Of a DNA stretch of 64,000 nt, positions 35,218 through 43,289 are shown in pieces (position 1 is the stretch's first letter; each line of letters begins with the position of its first letter). Under the pieces are notes generated by a model that searched no databases, was not told where the DNA came from, and saw nothing but the letters and a program-made list of their open reading frames with translations. The translations under genes were made by a program, and so were the position numbers. Where the stretch lies: positions 124,001 to 188,000 of the forward strand of contig DXWI01000001.1 in the NCBI GenBank assembly GCA_019416935.1. The letters run 5' to 3'. The DNA comes from Clostridiales bacterium (GTDB taxonomy: Bacteria > Bacillota > Clostridia > Christensenellales > CAG-138).

Positions 35218-35569
35218 TTGGCTTTGTCCTTTCTGCGCCGCTGTTGTCCTGCGGTACGCCTATATCGCAAATTTTTAGCCCGAAAATAGAACCGCCGCCA
35301 GAGAGATTCACAAATCGTTGCTATCTCTCGTTTGAACAAGAACGCAAGAGCTGCTTGCCAAATTGCCTGGGCCGCATAGGTATTCTTGCCATCAAACAGC
35401 TATAAAGCGCTTGGCGGTGGAATGGAGCGTTCATAAAAGCACCCCTTTTCCGTGCAGGTCGTCGCGGGCGGGGTGCATCCGCCCGCAAAACAGGGTTTGA
35501 CAGTCTCCGCAGCCGAACCCCGATTTTTGCGGCCGGATTCGGCGGCAGCGCCGCGGCGTCCCCCGCCGT

Positions 35570-35676
35570 TGTGGAAAGCTGTGAAAGTTATACACACCAA
35601 AACAGCCCCAAAAACAAAGGGATTGTGGAAAACGTAGTGGACAATGTGGATAACTTCGGGGTGAAACCGTGGATAA
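35570..35676. other. DnaA-box cluster (candidate replication origin or DnaA titration site)
   Basis: Boxes to the TTATNCACA consensus: TTATACACA (35588-35596, perfect), TTATCCACA (35645-35653, minus, perfect), TTATCCACG (35668-35676, minus, one mismatch), TTTTCCACA (35624-35632, minus, one mismatch), plus weaker 7/9 boxes at 35570-35578 and 35636-35644. Five or six lie in ~107 bp. No dnaA gene or clear AT-rich unwinding element is adjacent; the sequence downstream (GATTGTTTACAACG) is only mildly AT-rich. Confidence 0.6.
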
Positions 35677-35830
35677 TTGGCCTGCGCGGGCGCGATTGTT
35701 TACAACGTGTTCATAAACGGCCAAAAACAGGAACACACCGCCTTCGCCTTCCGCACACTGTGTATTCCGCCATTCGATCCTGCAAGAATTTGATTTTCCC
35801 ATCGAATCCGTACCGGAGAGCCGCCGTGCC

Positions 35831-35859
35831 TTGACTTCATGGACAAATTCGGCTAAACT
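35831..35859 (+). promoter_or_regulatory. murA promoter implying a leaderless mRNA
   Basis: TTGACT (35831-35836), 17 bp, TAAACT (35854-35859). The expected start point, about 7 nt on, is within 3 nt of the murA ATG at 35869, and no Shine-Dalgarno site is present. Confidence 0.6.
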
Positions 35860-35868
35860 GTCTCTGAT

Positions 35869-37146
35869 ATGCAGAAACAATGGTACACAATCGAAGGAGA
35901 CCGCCGCCTTGAGGGCACGGTCACCATCAGCGGCGCGAAAAATGCGGCCGTTGCCATGATCCCCGCAGCGATCCTTGCGGGGGAGTGCTGCATACTCGAA
36001 AATTTGCCGCACATCGAGGATGTGCGCACGCTCAAGACCATTCTCGAAGGGCTTGGCGCTACAGTCGATTTCACATCGGGCGACTGCATGCGCATCGACC
36101 CGACGATCACCACCACCAAGGCCACGTTCCCGGCCGTCTCCACCATGCGCGCATCGTACTATCTGCTCGGCGCGCTGCTCGGCCGCTGCGGCGAGGTGGA
36201 GCTTGCGCTGCCCGGCGGCTGCGTGATCGGCCGTCGGCCCATCGACCAGCACATCAAGGGCATGCGCGCGCTCGGCGCGGAGGTGACGGTGAACGAGGAG
36301 ACCCATACGCTCACCGCGCATGCGGACAAGCTCGTGGGCGCGGAGATCTTTTTCGACCTCGTTTCCGTCGGCGCAACGATCAACGTCATGCTTGCCGCGT
36401 GCCGCGCCGAGGGACAGACGGTGCTCTCCAACGTGGCCAAGGAGCCGCATGTGGTGGATATGGCGAACTTTCTGAACATGATGGGCGCATCGGTGCGCGG
36501 CGCCGGTACGGACGTGATCCGCATCAACGGCCGGCCGAAGCTCCACGGCTGCGGGTACGCCGTGATTCCCGACCAGATCGAAACCGGCACGTTCATGATT
36601 GCCGCCGCCGCCACGCGCGGGGACGTCGTGATCAAGAACGTCATCCCGACCCACATGGAGGCCATCTCCGCCAAGCTGATGGAGAGCGGCGCGCGCGTGA
36701 TCGAGGGCGACGACGGGCGCGATTTCTATCTGCGCGTCGTCATGAACGACCGTCCCCGCCCCGTCAACATCAAGACCATGGTATATCCGGGTTTCCCGAC
36801 CGACCTGCAGCAGCCGATGATGGCGTACCTGACCACCGCGGCGGGCCAGTCCACGGTCACGGAAAACCTGTTTGAGGATCGGTTCAACCATGTGCGCGAG
36901 CTGCGCCGCATGGGCGCTTCCATCAGCCTGCGCGAGCAGGTGGCGCGCATCAAGGGCGTCAACCGCCTGCACGGCGCGGAGATCTATGCCAGCGACCTGC
37001 GCGCGGGCGCTGCGCTGATCGTGGCGGGCCTGATGGCAAACGGCACCACGCGCGTACACAACATCGGCTATATCGACCGCGGCTACGAGTATCTGGACAA
37101 GAAGTTCTGCGCGCTCGGCGCGTCGATCCGGCGCGACGGAAAGTAA
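35869..37146 (+). CDS. murA: UDP-N-acetylglucosamine 1-carboxyvinyltransferase MurA
   Basis: 425 residues, full length. First committed step of peptidoglycan synthesis: transfer of enolpyruvate from PEP to UDP-GlcNAc. Key residues: the catalytic/fosfomycin-target Cys118 in LPGGCVIGRRPIDQH, the SGAKNAA motif near the N-terminus (the conserved Lys24), and YPGFPTDLQQPMMAYL later. In B. subtilis murAA is followed by spoIID and spoIIQ; here a phosphoglucomutase intervenes before a SpoIIQ-like gene. Translation appears to begin without a leader (see promoter). Confidence 0.96.
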   Translation: MQKQWYTIEGDRRLEGTVTISGAKNAAVAMIPAAILAGECCILENLPHIEDVRTLKTILEGLGATVDFTSGDCMRIDPTITTTKATFPAVSTMRASYYLLGALLGRCGEVELALPGGCVIGRRPIDQHIKGMRALGAEVTVNEETHTLTAHADKLVGAEIFFDLVSVGATINVMLAACRAEGQTVLSNVAKEPHVVDMANFLNMMGASVRGAGTDVIRINGRPKLHGCGYAVIPDQIETGTFMIAAAATRGDVVIKNVIPTHMEAISAKLMESGARVIEGDDGRDFYLRVVMNDRPRPVNIKTMVYPGFPTDLQQPMMAYLTTAAGQSTVTENLFEDRFNHVRELRRMGASISLREQVARIKGVNRLHGAEIYASDLRAGAALIVAGLMANGTTRVHNIGYIDRGYEYLDKKFCALGASIRRDGK

Positions 37147-37164
37147 CGCCATACGGTACGATTC

Positions 37165-37190
37165 GGACGGGAAAAACCCCGTCTGTTTTT
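37165..37190 (+). terminator. Rho-independent terminator after murA
   Basis: Stem GACGGG/CCCGTC with an A-rich loop, followed by TGTTTTTGT, 20 bp after the murA stop. Confidence 0.7.
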
Positions 37191-37242
37191 GTACATTCGC
37201 CGGCCATTCCATTTTTTTACAAACCACATATCGGAAAATCCG

Positions 37243-37277
37243 TTGCATGCTTTCGCACCAATCCTTATAATAAGGAT
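37243..37277 (+). promoter_or_regulatory. Phosphoglucomutase promoter overlapped by a 17-bp palindrome
   Basis: TTGCAT (37243-37248), 17 bp, TATAAT (37266-37271). The -10 lies inside a perfect 17-bp palindrome ATCCTTATAATAAGGAT (37261-37277), a likely repressor operator. Confidence 0.65.
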
Positions 37278-37331
37278 AGCGGGCCCGTTCGGCCGCACCG
37301 GAATATCCTGAAAAGGAGGATCGAACCATTC

Positions 37332-39068
37332 ATGTCAGCCTTGGATACCTATCGCGCGTGGTGTGCTTCGCCCGCGGTGGACGCGGCGACAAAGGCGGAG
37401 CTGGCCGCCATCAGAAACGATCGCGATGAGATCGAGGAGCGGTTTTACCGCACGCTGAAATTCGGCACGGCGGGGCTTCGCGGCATTCTGGGCGCGGGCA
37501 CAAACCGTATGAACGTCTATGTCGTGCGGCAGGCGACGCAGGGCCTCGCCGACTATCTCAAGTCCGTCGGCGGCGCTCTGGAGCGCGGCGTGTGCATCGC
37601 CTATGATTCGCGGCACGGCTCCGAGCAATTTGCCCGGGAAACGGCGGCGGTACTCGCGGCCAACGGCTTGCGCGTCTTCCTGTTCTCCCGGCTGCACGCG
37701 GTGCCGCAGCTCTCGTTTGCGGTGCAGCACCTCGGCTGTATGGCGGGCGTTGTCATCACCGCGAGCCATAACCCGGCCAACTACAACGGCTATAAGGTCT
37801 ACTGGTCGCACGGCGGCCAGTGCGCGCCGGAACAGGCGGCGCGCATTCTGGACTGCATCAACGCCGTTCCCATGTTTTCCGAAACTATCTGCGATTTCGA
37901 CGCAGCCGTTTCCGACGGGCGCATCCGGATGATCGGCGATGAGGAGGACGAGGCCTACTATGCCGCGAGCCTCTCCGTGCTGCCCTATCCCGAGCTGCTG
38001 CTGGAAAAGGGCGCGGCGCTCCCGATCGTCTATACGCCGCTCCACGGCTCCGGCAACCTGCCCGTGCGCGAGCTGCTCAGGCGGGCGGGCGTGACCAACG
38101 TTGCCGTCGTACCGGAGCAGGCGGAGCCGGACGGCGCGTTTCCGACCGTTTCCGCACCCAACCCCGAGGACCCGAACGCCTTCCGGCTGGCGTTTTCGCT
38201 GGCGGAGCGAACCGGCGCGCGCGTCGCGCTTGCGACCGACCCGGACGCGGACCGGCTGGGCGTGGCTGTGAAGCGTAACGACGGCGAATGGGCCGTGCTC
38301 ACCGGCAACCAGATCGGCTGCCTGCTGCTCGAGCACCTGCTCTCGGCGCACAGCGCAAAGGGTACGCTGCCGAAAAACGGTGCCGTCGTCAAATCGCTGG
38401 TCTCCACGCAGCTCGCGGACGCGATCGCCGCCCGCTACGGCGTGACCATGATCGACGTGCTCACGGGCTTTCGCTTCATCTCCGAGCAGATAGACCGCTT
38501 TGCCAGAGCCGGAGAAAAGACGTTTCTGTTCGGCTTCGAGGAGAGCTACGGCTTCCTCGCGGGCGGCTATTCGCGCGATAAGGACGCGATCCTGTCCGCG
38601 GTTCTCGCGGCGGAGATGTGCGTGTCGTACGCCGAGCGCGGCATGACGCTCTATGACGGTCTGCAGTCGCTCTACCGTACCTACGGTTATTATAAGGAAC
38701 GCGTAGCCTCCTATACGCTCGAGGGCAAGGCGGGCATGGAGCGCATCGCCGCCGCCATGCAGTCGCTGCGGTCCGATCCGATCCGCAGTCTTGCGGGGCT
38801 CGGCGTGCTATCCTGCGAGGACTATACGGCGGGCGTGAGGACCGGCGCCGACGGCGCGAGCGAGCCGCTGCTGCTGCCGAAAACCAACCTCATCCGCCTG
38901 CTGCTCGACGGCGGCGCATGGGTGGTCGTGCGTCCGTCGGGTACCGAGCCGAAGCTCAAGCTCTATATCGGCGACCGAGGCGAGAGCGAAGCGGCGGTCG
39001 ACGCTCAGCTCGGCGCGCTGTACGCAGAAATCGACGCGCGGCTCAAAGCGGTTCTGTTTGCCGAATAA
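37332..39068 (+). CDS. Phosphoglucomutase/phosphomannomutase
   Basis: 578 residues of the alpha-D-phosphohexomutase family, interconverting hexose 1- and 6-phosphates. The phosphoserine loop is VVITASHNPANYNGYKVYW. The metal loop is LATDPDADRLGVAVKR, the sugar-binding region is LFGFEESYGFLAGGYSRDKD and the phosphate-binding tail is VVVRPSGTEPKLKLY. Length fits the bacterial PgcA-type. ATG 37332 follows AAAGGAGGATCG, with a rather long spacer. Flanked by its own promoter and terminator, so a monocistronic unit. Confidence 0.93.
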   Translation: MSALDTYRAWCASPAVDAATKAELAAIRNDRDEIEERFYRTLKFGTAGLRGILGAGTNRMNVYVVRQATQGLADYLKSVGGALERGVCIAYDSRHGSEQFARETAAVLAANGLRVFLFSRLHAVPQLSFAVQHLGCMAGVVITASHNPANYNGYKVYWSHGGQCAPEQAARILDCINAVPMFSETICDFDAAVSDGRIRMIGDEEDEAYYAASLSVLPYPELLLEKGAALPIVYTPLHGSGNLPVRELLRRAGVTNVAVVPEQAEPDGAFPTVSAPNPEDPNAFRLAFSLAERTGARVALATDPDADRLGVAVKRNDGEWAVLTGNQIGCLLLEHLLSAHSAKGTLPKNGAVVKSLVSTQLADAIAARYGVTMIDVLTGFRFISEQIDRFARAGEKTFLFGFEESYGFLAGGYSRDKDAILSAVLAAEMCVSYAERGMTLYDGLQSLYRTYGYYKERVASYTLEGKAGMERIAAAMQSLRSDPIRSLAGLGVLSCEDYTAGVRTGADGASEPLLLPKTNLIRLLLDGGAWVVVRPSGTEPKLKLYIGDRGESEAAVDAQLGALYAEIDARLKAVLFAE

Positions 39069-39090
39069 ACAACAAAACGGAAGGATACCA

Positions 39091-39124
39091 AAAGCCTGTC
39101 CAAGTCATGGACAGGCTTTTTTTT
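39091..39124 (+). terminator. Rho-independent terminator after the phosphoglucomutase
   Basis: 11-bp perfect stem AAAGCCTGTCC/GGACAGGCTTT followed by TTTTTG. Confidence 0.85.
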
Positions 39125-39187
39125 GCAAAACAAAAGCCGGTATGAAAGCCGGTTTGTTCGCGAATACTACCGTTGAGGTGAATGAAC

Positions 39188-39925
39188 ATGGATGAAAACA
39201 AGCTTTTTGACACGGAACCCAAAACCGGAAGCTTCATGAAAAAGCAGGGCTTCTATATCGTGCTCGCACTGTGCCTGCTGATCGTCGGCGCAGCGGTGGC
39301 GGTTACGGCCCTGCCGCAGCAGAACACGGACCCCACCCCGACCGACGCGGGCAGCCAGGCGGTCGAATCCCGCCAGTCGGACGACGACAAGCTGACCGTT
39401 CTGAAAACGCCGGTTCCGGCCGCAACGCCGACTCCGCCCGCAACGCCGACCCCGAGCACCGCTACGCCGGCACCCGCGCCGACGAGCACGCAGGCCGCAA
39501 CGGGCAGCCGCCCGGCCCGCAAGGGCAGCGCGCCCGTGAAGGGCGAAATCCTGTGGAATTTTGCAATGGAGCAGCTGCTCTACTCGCGCACGCTCGATCA
39601 ATGGACGACGCACGCCGGCGTGGACATCGCGGCCGAGGTCGGCACCGAGGTCCTGGCGGTGTTCTCCGGAACGGTTGCGGCCGTTTATGAGGACGATGCG
39701 CTCGGTCAGGTGGTCACCATCGAGCATACGAACGGCCGGCTGAGCCTCTATGGCAATCTGGACGCGAGCGTTCCGGTGGAGGAGGGACAGAAGGTGAACG
39801 AGGGTGACGTGATCGGACTCGTCGGCAGCACGGCCCTGTCCGAATGCGGCGAAGCGCCCCATCTGCACTTTGGGTTCTTTGTGGACGAGCGTCCCGTCGA
39901 CCCGGCGGAGCATTGCAGCTTCTAA
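39188..39925 (+). CDS. SpoIIQ-like LytM (M23) peptidase-domain membrane protein
   Basis: 245 residues (245 codons from ATG 39188). One membrane segment near residues 22-42 follows a charged N-terminus, then a long Pro/Thr/Ala-rich linker. The C-terminal LytM fold keeps H and D of THAGVDIAAEVGTEV and the HLHFG motif, so zinc ligands look intact. Clostridial SpoIIQ of this type forms the forespore side of the feeding-tube complex with SpoIIIAH. The location near murA supports this (murAA-spoIID-spoIIQ in B. subtilis). ATG 39188 is preferred since the in-frame ATG at 39182 sits only 2 nt after the GAGGTG site. Ordinary cell-wall M23 function remains possible. Confidence 0.75.
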   Translation: MDENKLFDTEPKTGSFMKKQGFYIVLALCLLIVGAAVAVTALPQQNTDPTPTDAGSQAVESRQSDDDKLTVLKTPVPAATPTPPATPTPSTATPAPAPTSTQAATGSRPARKGSAPVKGEILWNFAMEQLLYSRTLDQWTTHAGVDIAAEVGTEVLAVFSGTVAAVYEDDALGQVVTIEHTNGRLSLYGNLDASVPVEEGQKVNEGDVIGLVGSTALSECGEAPHLHFGFFVDERPVDPAEHCSF

Positions 39926-39967
39926 ACGGGAGCTTCTGACCGGTTCGGAGGGCAAGCGATCATCAAC

Positions 39968-39992
39968 GCAGCGCCCGCAAAGCGGGCGCTGC
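39968..39992 (+). terminator. Terminator after the SpoIIQ-like gene, at the edge of repeat copy B
   Basis: 11-bp perfect stem GCAGCGCCCGC/GCGGGCGCTGC with a 3-nt loop. It abuts repeat copy B on its left; no second copy of this stem-loop is seen on the right. Confidence 0.7.
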
Positions 39993-40004
39993 CCAGTCTG
40001 TGAA

Positions 40005-40195
40005 AAAGGCAACAGGCGAACCGCTCCGTCGGTTCGCGCACGAGCATTCAGCAGGAAGAACCATAAAATCCGTCAAAAGCAGCGACCCGTGCGGTGCTTT
40101 TGACACCTTTCTTGGAGGTTTGTTACATCAAACCTCCAAGCGTATCCCTGCCGAAGCGGAAGTCCCGTCAAAAAACTCTGTTTTTTGACGGTCTA
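40005..40195 (+). repeat. Hairpin repeat element, copy B
   Basis: Plus orientation, hairpins 1-4 in order: GCGAACCGCTCCGTCGGTTCGC, CGTCAAAAGC...GCTTTTGAC, CTTGGAGGTTTG...CAAACCTCCAAG, CCCGTCAAAAAAC...GTTTTTTGACGG. In hairpin 3 both arms change together relative to copy A (GGAGG/CCTCC against GCAGG/CCTGC), a compensatory change. It is bounded on the left by the terminator stem-loop but no duplicate is seen. Confidence 0.85.
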
Positions 40196-40287
40196 CGCGG
40201 CGCTTCGGACGCTCTGTATGCAGCCATAGCCCGCCCCAAAATCCCTGAAAGCCGCTGATGGGCGCGAAAGGGCTTTGCAGGCCCTTG

Positions 40288-42198
40288 TTACGGTTCGTTC
40301 CACGCCTCCACCCGAATCCAGTAGCCGCCCGTTCTGGCGCGGATATACCGGGTGAAGCCGGTCAGGTGCGCGGGGGGACGCGGGCTGTATGCGCCGGGTA
40401 CGGCCGTAATGCGCATGCGTTCGCCCGTCGGGCCCCGCCCGTTGTACCAATCGCCGCAGAGATAGGCGGGAACGCCGGGTTTTTGGATGCTGAGAAACTT
40501 TGCGCCGGGAAAGATGTTCGGAAACGGATTGGCAATCGGCTCGCTGCGGTTGGCGGGCGGATCGTTTTCCAGCAGCCGCTCCACTTCGTCGTACCAATCC
40601 CCAGCAGCGTCGTTCGTTTCGGCGTACAGCCTTCGCCCGTTCAAGATGGGCGTGCCCTGCACCGGCGTTGGCCGTTCGCCGAACGCCGCTTGACCGGCCA
40701 CATCCGTTGGCTGCGACGGATGCGTTACGGGTGCGCGCTGCAAAAACGGTTTCGGCGCGGCGTCGTCAAACACGGTTTGGCGGATGGCCCCGGCTTTGTT
40801 CTGCTCCGGCGAACCAACGGCCGGCGCGCGCCGCAAGAGCGTCTCCCGCGCTGTGTCGTCAAAGTCGTTTGTGCGCTCCGCATCCGCATCCGCCCGTTCC
40901 GATGGATGGATTGTCTGTGCGCTCTGCTGCATGGCGGGCGCGGTGCGCTGTTCGCCGTCGGGTTCATAGCGAGCGCCTCTCCGCATCCCGCCGGTCTGTA
41001 CGGCGGTGGGCACAGCAGGCGGCTCGCGGTGCATCACGGCCGCAAATGCGCGGTCGGCACGCCGAAGCAGCGCCATGAAGGACTCCGTATCGGCCGCCGT
41101 CTGTTCGGCAGCGGCTGCGCTCCTTTCGTCTGCTGATGCGGGTTTCCCGATTGGAAGCCCTCGTTTTTCCCGCTGCGGCAAATCCGTGTTTGCCGGCGCC
41201 GCTTCCTCCGGTCCCATTGCCGGCGCCGGAGGGATGGTGCTGACGGGGTTCTCCTTTGGCTCGGGATCGGCATGGCGCCGTTCCGTCTCCGTCTGCTGCG
41301 GCTTTTGGTGCAGCGGAGCAATCGCCGGCGCGTCGGCCGCCTCCCGTTCCCCGTTTTGGGTGGACTCGCGCACCGCCTTGGAGGTCGGCCCTTCGGCAGG
41401 CTCGCGCACCGCCATGGGCGTCGCTCTTTGGGCAGGCTCGCGCACCGCCGCGGACGTCTTTTCGGCCGGCTCCAGCGCCTCTCTGTCCGCGTGCGCCGAT
41501 CTGCTGTCTGCGCTTTGTGCGGCGGCCGGTTCCGCCGTCTGCGGCCGAATCCCCGTTCCCGCGCCCCCCGTCGGCGCGGTCTGCGGCGACTTTTGGTAAA
41601 CCGGCGCGGTCGCCGGCGCATCGGCCGCCTTCCGTTCCCCGTTCTTGGCCGGTTCAAGCGCCGCCGTGGACGCCGTTCTTTCGGTGGACTCACGCACCGC
41701 CATGGGCGTCGCTGTTTCGGCAGGCTCGCGCACCGCCGCGTGCGTCGGTCTTTCGGCGGGTTCACGCGCTTCTCTGCCCGCATGCGCCGGTCTACTGTCT
41801 GCGCTTTGTGCGGCGGCCGGTTCCGCCGTCTGCGGCCGAGTCGCCGTTCCCGCGCCCCCCGTCGGCGCGGTCTGCGACCCCTTGTTTGAATGATAGGGCG
41901 ACGGCGTCAATTCCGGCATTAGCTGCGCGCGAACGCGATCCGGCGTAATCGCCGCGCCGCGTGAAAGCCCCATGCACAGCAGCCGCCCATCCCGGTGCAG
42001 TGCGACCGCCAGCACCCGCCCGCTGAATGCGATGCGGCTGCCCGCATTTCCGGCAAACACACCGCCGTCCGTCAGCACGGCGGCCTGTCCGGCCAACGGC
42101 TCAAGCAGGCGGATCTCCGCAAACCCGCCCGAGAGCCGCACAAAGCCGCACGGTTTGCCGTCCATGGTTTTCAGGGAGATGAAAGCAAGTTCCGTCAT
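40288..42198 (-). CDS. Hypothetical protein with a long Ala/Pro/Glu-rich tandem-repeat linker
   Basis: 636 residues. A ~95-residue beta-rich N-terminal domain (MTELAFISLKTMDGKPCGFV, GRVLAVALHRDGRLLCMGL) and a ~105-residue C-terminal domain (DWYDEVERLLENDP, YIRARTGGYWIRVEAWNEP) flank about 430 low-complexity residues. The linker contains a tandem duplication of 97 residues, each copy with TAPTGGAGT...RPQTAEPAAAQSADSR. No signal peptide or membrane segment is evident. I recognise no family. ATG 42198 follows GGAGAAGG. It is convergent with the SpoIIQ-like gene. Confidence 0.65.
   Translation of the reverse strand: MTELAFISLKTMDGKPCGFVRLSGGFAEIRLLEPLAGQAAVLTDGGVFAGNAGSRIAFSGRVLAVALHRDGRLLCMGLSRGAAITPDRVRAQLMPELTPSPYHSNKGSQTAPTGGAGTATRPQTAEPAAAQSADSRPAHAGREAREPAERPTHAAVREPAETATPMAVRESTERTASTAALEPAKNGERKAADAPATAPVYQKSPQTAPTGGAGTGIRPQTAEPAAAQSADSRSAHADREALEPAEKTSAAVREPAQRATPMAVREPAEGPTSKAVRESTQNGEREAADAPAIAPLHQKPQQTETERRHADPEPKENPVSTIPPAPAMGPEEAAPANTDLPQREKRGLPIGKPASADERSAAAAEQTAADTESFMALLRRADRAFAAVMHREPPAVPTAVQTGGMRRGARYEPDGEQRTAPAMQQSAQTIHPSERADADAERTNDFDDTARETLLRRAPAVGSPEQNKAGAIRQTVFDDAAPKPFLQRAPVTHPSQPTDVAGQAAFGERPTPVQGTPILNGRRLYAETNDAAGDWYDEVERLLENDPPANRSEPIANPFPNIFPGAKFLSIQKPGVPAYLCGDWYNGRGPTGERMRITAVPGAYSPRPPAHLTGFTRYIRARTGGYWIRVEAWNEP
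41300..41881 (-). repeat. Two 291-bp tandem repeats inside the hypothetical gene
   Basis: GCGCCCCCCGTCGGCGCGGT occurs at 41561 and again 291 bp later at 41852, as do the flanking segments. 291 bp is exactly 97 codons, so the frame is kept. Confidence 0.75.
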
Positions 42199-42232
42199 AA
42201 AACCTTCTCCTCATAATTTCTCTGTTCTATTG

Positions 42233-42238
42233 TATAAT
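42233..42238 (+). promoter_or_regulatory. -10 box upstream of uppP
   Basis: Perfect TATAAT 65 bp before the uppP ATG in the AT-rich divergent region; the -35 is weak. Confidence 0.4.
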
Positions 42239-42302
42239 CGAAGCAGAGCGTGTATGATGAAATAACCATGACTGATTTTGGAAACAGGGGAGGGAATGCT
42301 CC

Positions 42303-43112
42303 ATGACGATCTGGATTGCGATGCTGCTTGGACTGGTGCAGGGGCTCTGCGAGTTTCTGCCGGTGAGCAGCAGCGGACATCTGATTTTATTGCAGCGCCT
42401 GTTCGGCGTTGAGGAAAACGCGCTGTTCTTTACGGTGATGCTCCATGTGGCGACGCTAATCGCGGTGCTCATCGTGTACCGCCGCATGGTCTGGCGGCTG
42501 CTCCGGCATCCATTTCAAAAGACGGTGCTGTACCTGATCCTCGCGCTCGTGCCGACGGTGCTCGTGGCGCTACTGTTCAAGAAGGTGCCGCCGTTCGATG
42601 CGTTTTACGAAGCGGCGGAGAGCGGCGCCTATCTCGGGGTCTGCTTCCTGTTCACCGGCTGCATTCTGACCGCCAGCGATCTGATTCGCCGCCCGCGCTC
42701 GCGCCAGCGTTCGCTGCGGAGTATGCGCGCCGGCGATGCGCTGGCCATCGGCGGCATGCAGGCCATCGGCGTACTGCCCGGTGTGTCCCGCTCCGGCTCG
42801 ACGATCGTGGGCGCATTGTTCGCCGGTCTTGACCGCAAGGCGGCGGCGGACTTTTCGTTCCTGCTGTCCATCCCGTCCATCGTGGGCGGCGCGGTGCTCG
42901 AGATTCCCGATGCGCTGCGCGAGGGCTTTGGCAATATCGACTGGCTGTGCGTTGCCGCGGGCATGCTCGTGGCGGGCGTGACCGGCTATTTCGCAATCCG
43001 GCTGATGCTTACCGCCATCAAAAAGCGCAGCCTGTGGGGCTTCGCCGTGTATACGGGGCTGCTCGGCGCGGGCATTCTGGTCGATCAGTTCTTTACGCAC
43101 CGCTTTTTCTGA
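42303..43112 (+). CDS. uppP: Undecaprenyl-diphosphatase UppP (BacA)
   Basis: 269 residues, about eight membrane segments. It recycles undecaprenyl pyrophosphate to the monophosphate carrier used for peptidoglycan export and confers bacitracin tolerance. Conserved motifs: LVQGLCEFLPVSSSGHLILL and the second active-site segment GVLPGVSRSGSTIVGAL. ATG 42303 follows GGGAGGG (ACAGGGGAGGGAATGCTCC). Divergent from the repeat-rich hypothetical gene. Confidence 0.95.
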   Translation: MTIWIAMLLGLVQGLCEFLPVSSSGHLILLQRLFGVEENALFFTVMLHVATLIAVLIVYRRMVWRLLRHPFQKTVLYLILALVPTVLVALLFKKVPPFDAFYEAAESGAYLGVCFLFTGCILTASDLIRRPRSRQRSLRSMRAGDALAIGGMQAIGVLPGVSRSGSTIVGALFAGLDRKAAADFSFLLSIPSIVGGAVLEIPDALREGFGNIDWLCVAAGMLVAGVTGYFAIRLMLTAIKKRSLWGFAVYTGLLGAGILVDQFFTHRFF

Positions 43113-43150
43113 TGAATTCTTCCCCAAATGCAATGTGATTTTTTCGGACG

Positions 43151-43188
43151 CAAAAGCCGGCACGATTTTGAAATCGTGCCGGCTTTTT
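43151..43188. terminator. Bidirectional terminator after uppP
   Basis: 17-bp perfect stem (AAAAGCCGGCACGATTT and its complement at 43171-43187) with a 2-nt loop and T-tract. Confidence 0.85.
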
Positions 43189-43289
43189 GTTCATCGCAGG
43201 CAGCGGCGGCAAAGCGGCTACCCATGCGGGGACGACCCGAAAAAACAGCGCTCCTGTCCCCCGACCTTTGTTCCGCAACCCGTTTTTCG

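Noticed and set aside
35222..35434. Minus-strand frame with NTYAAQAIWQAALAFLF
   Set aside because: It has no start with a ribosome site in frame and ends inside the next small frame; kept only as a hint that the small gene may be part of a decayed locus.
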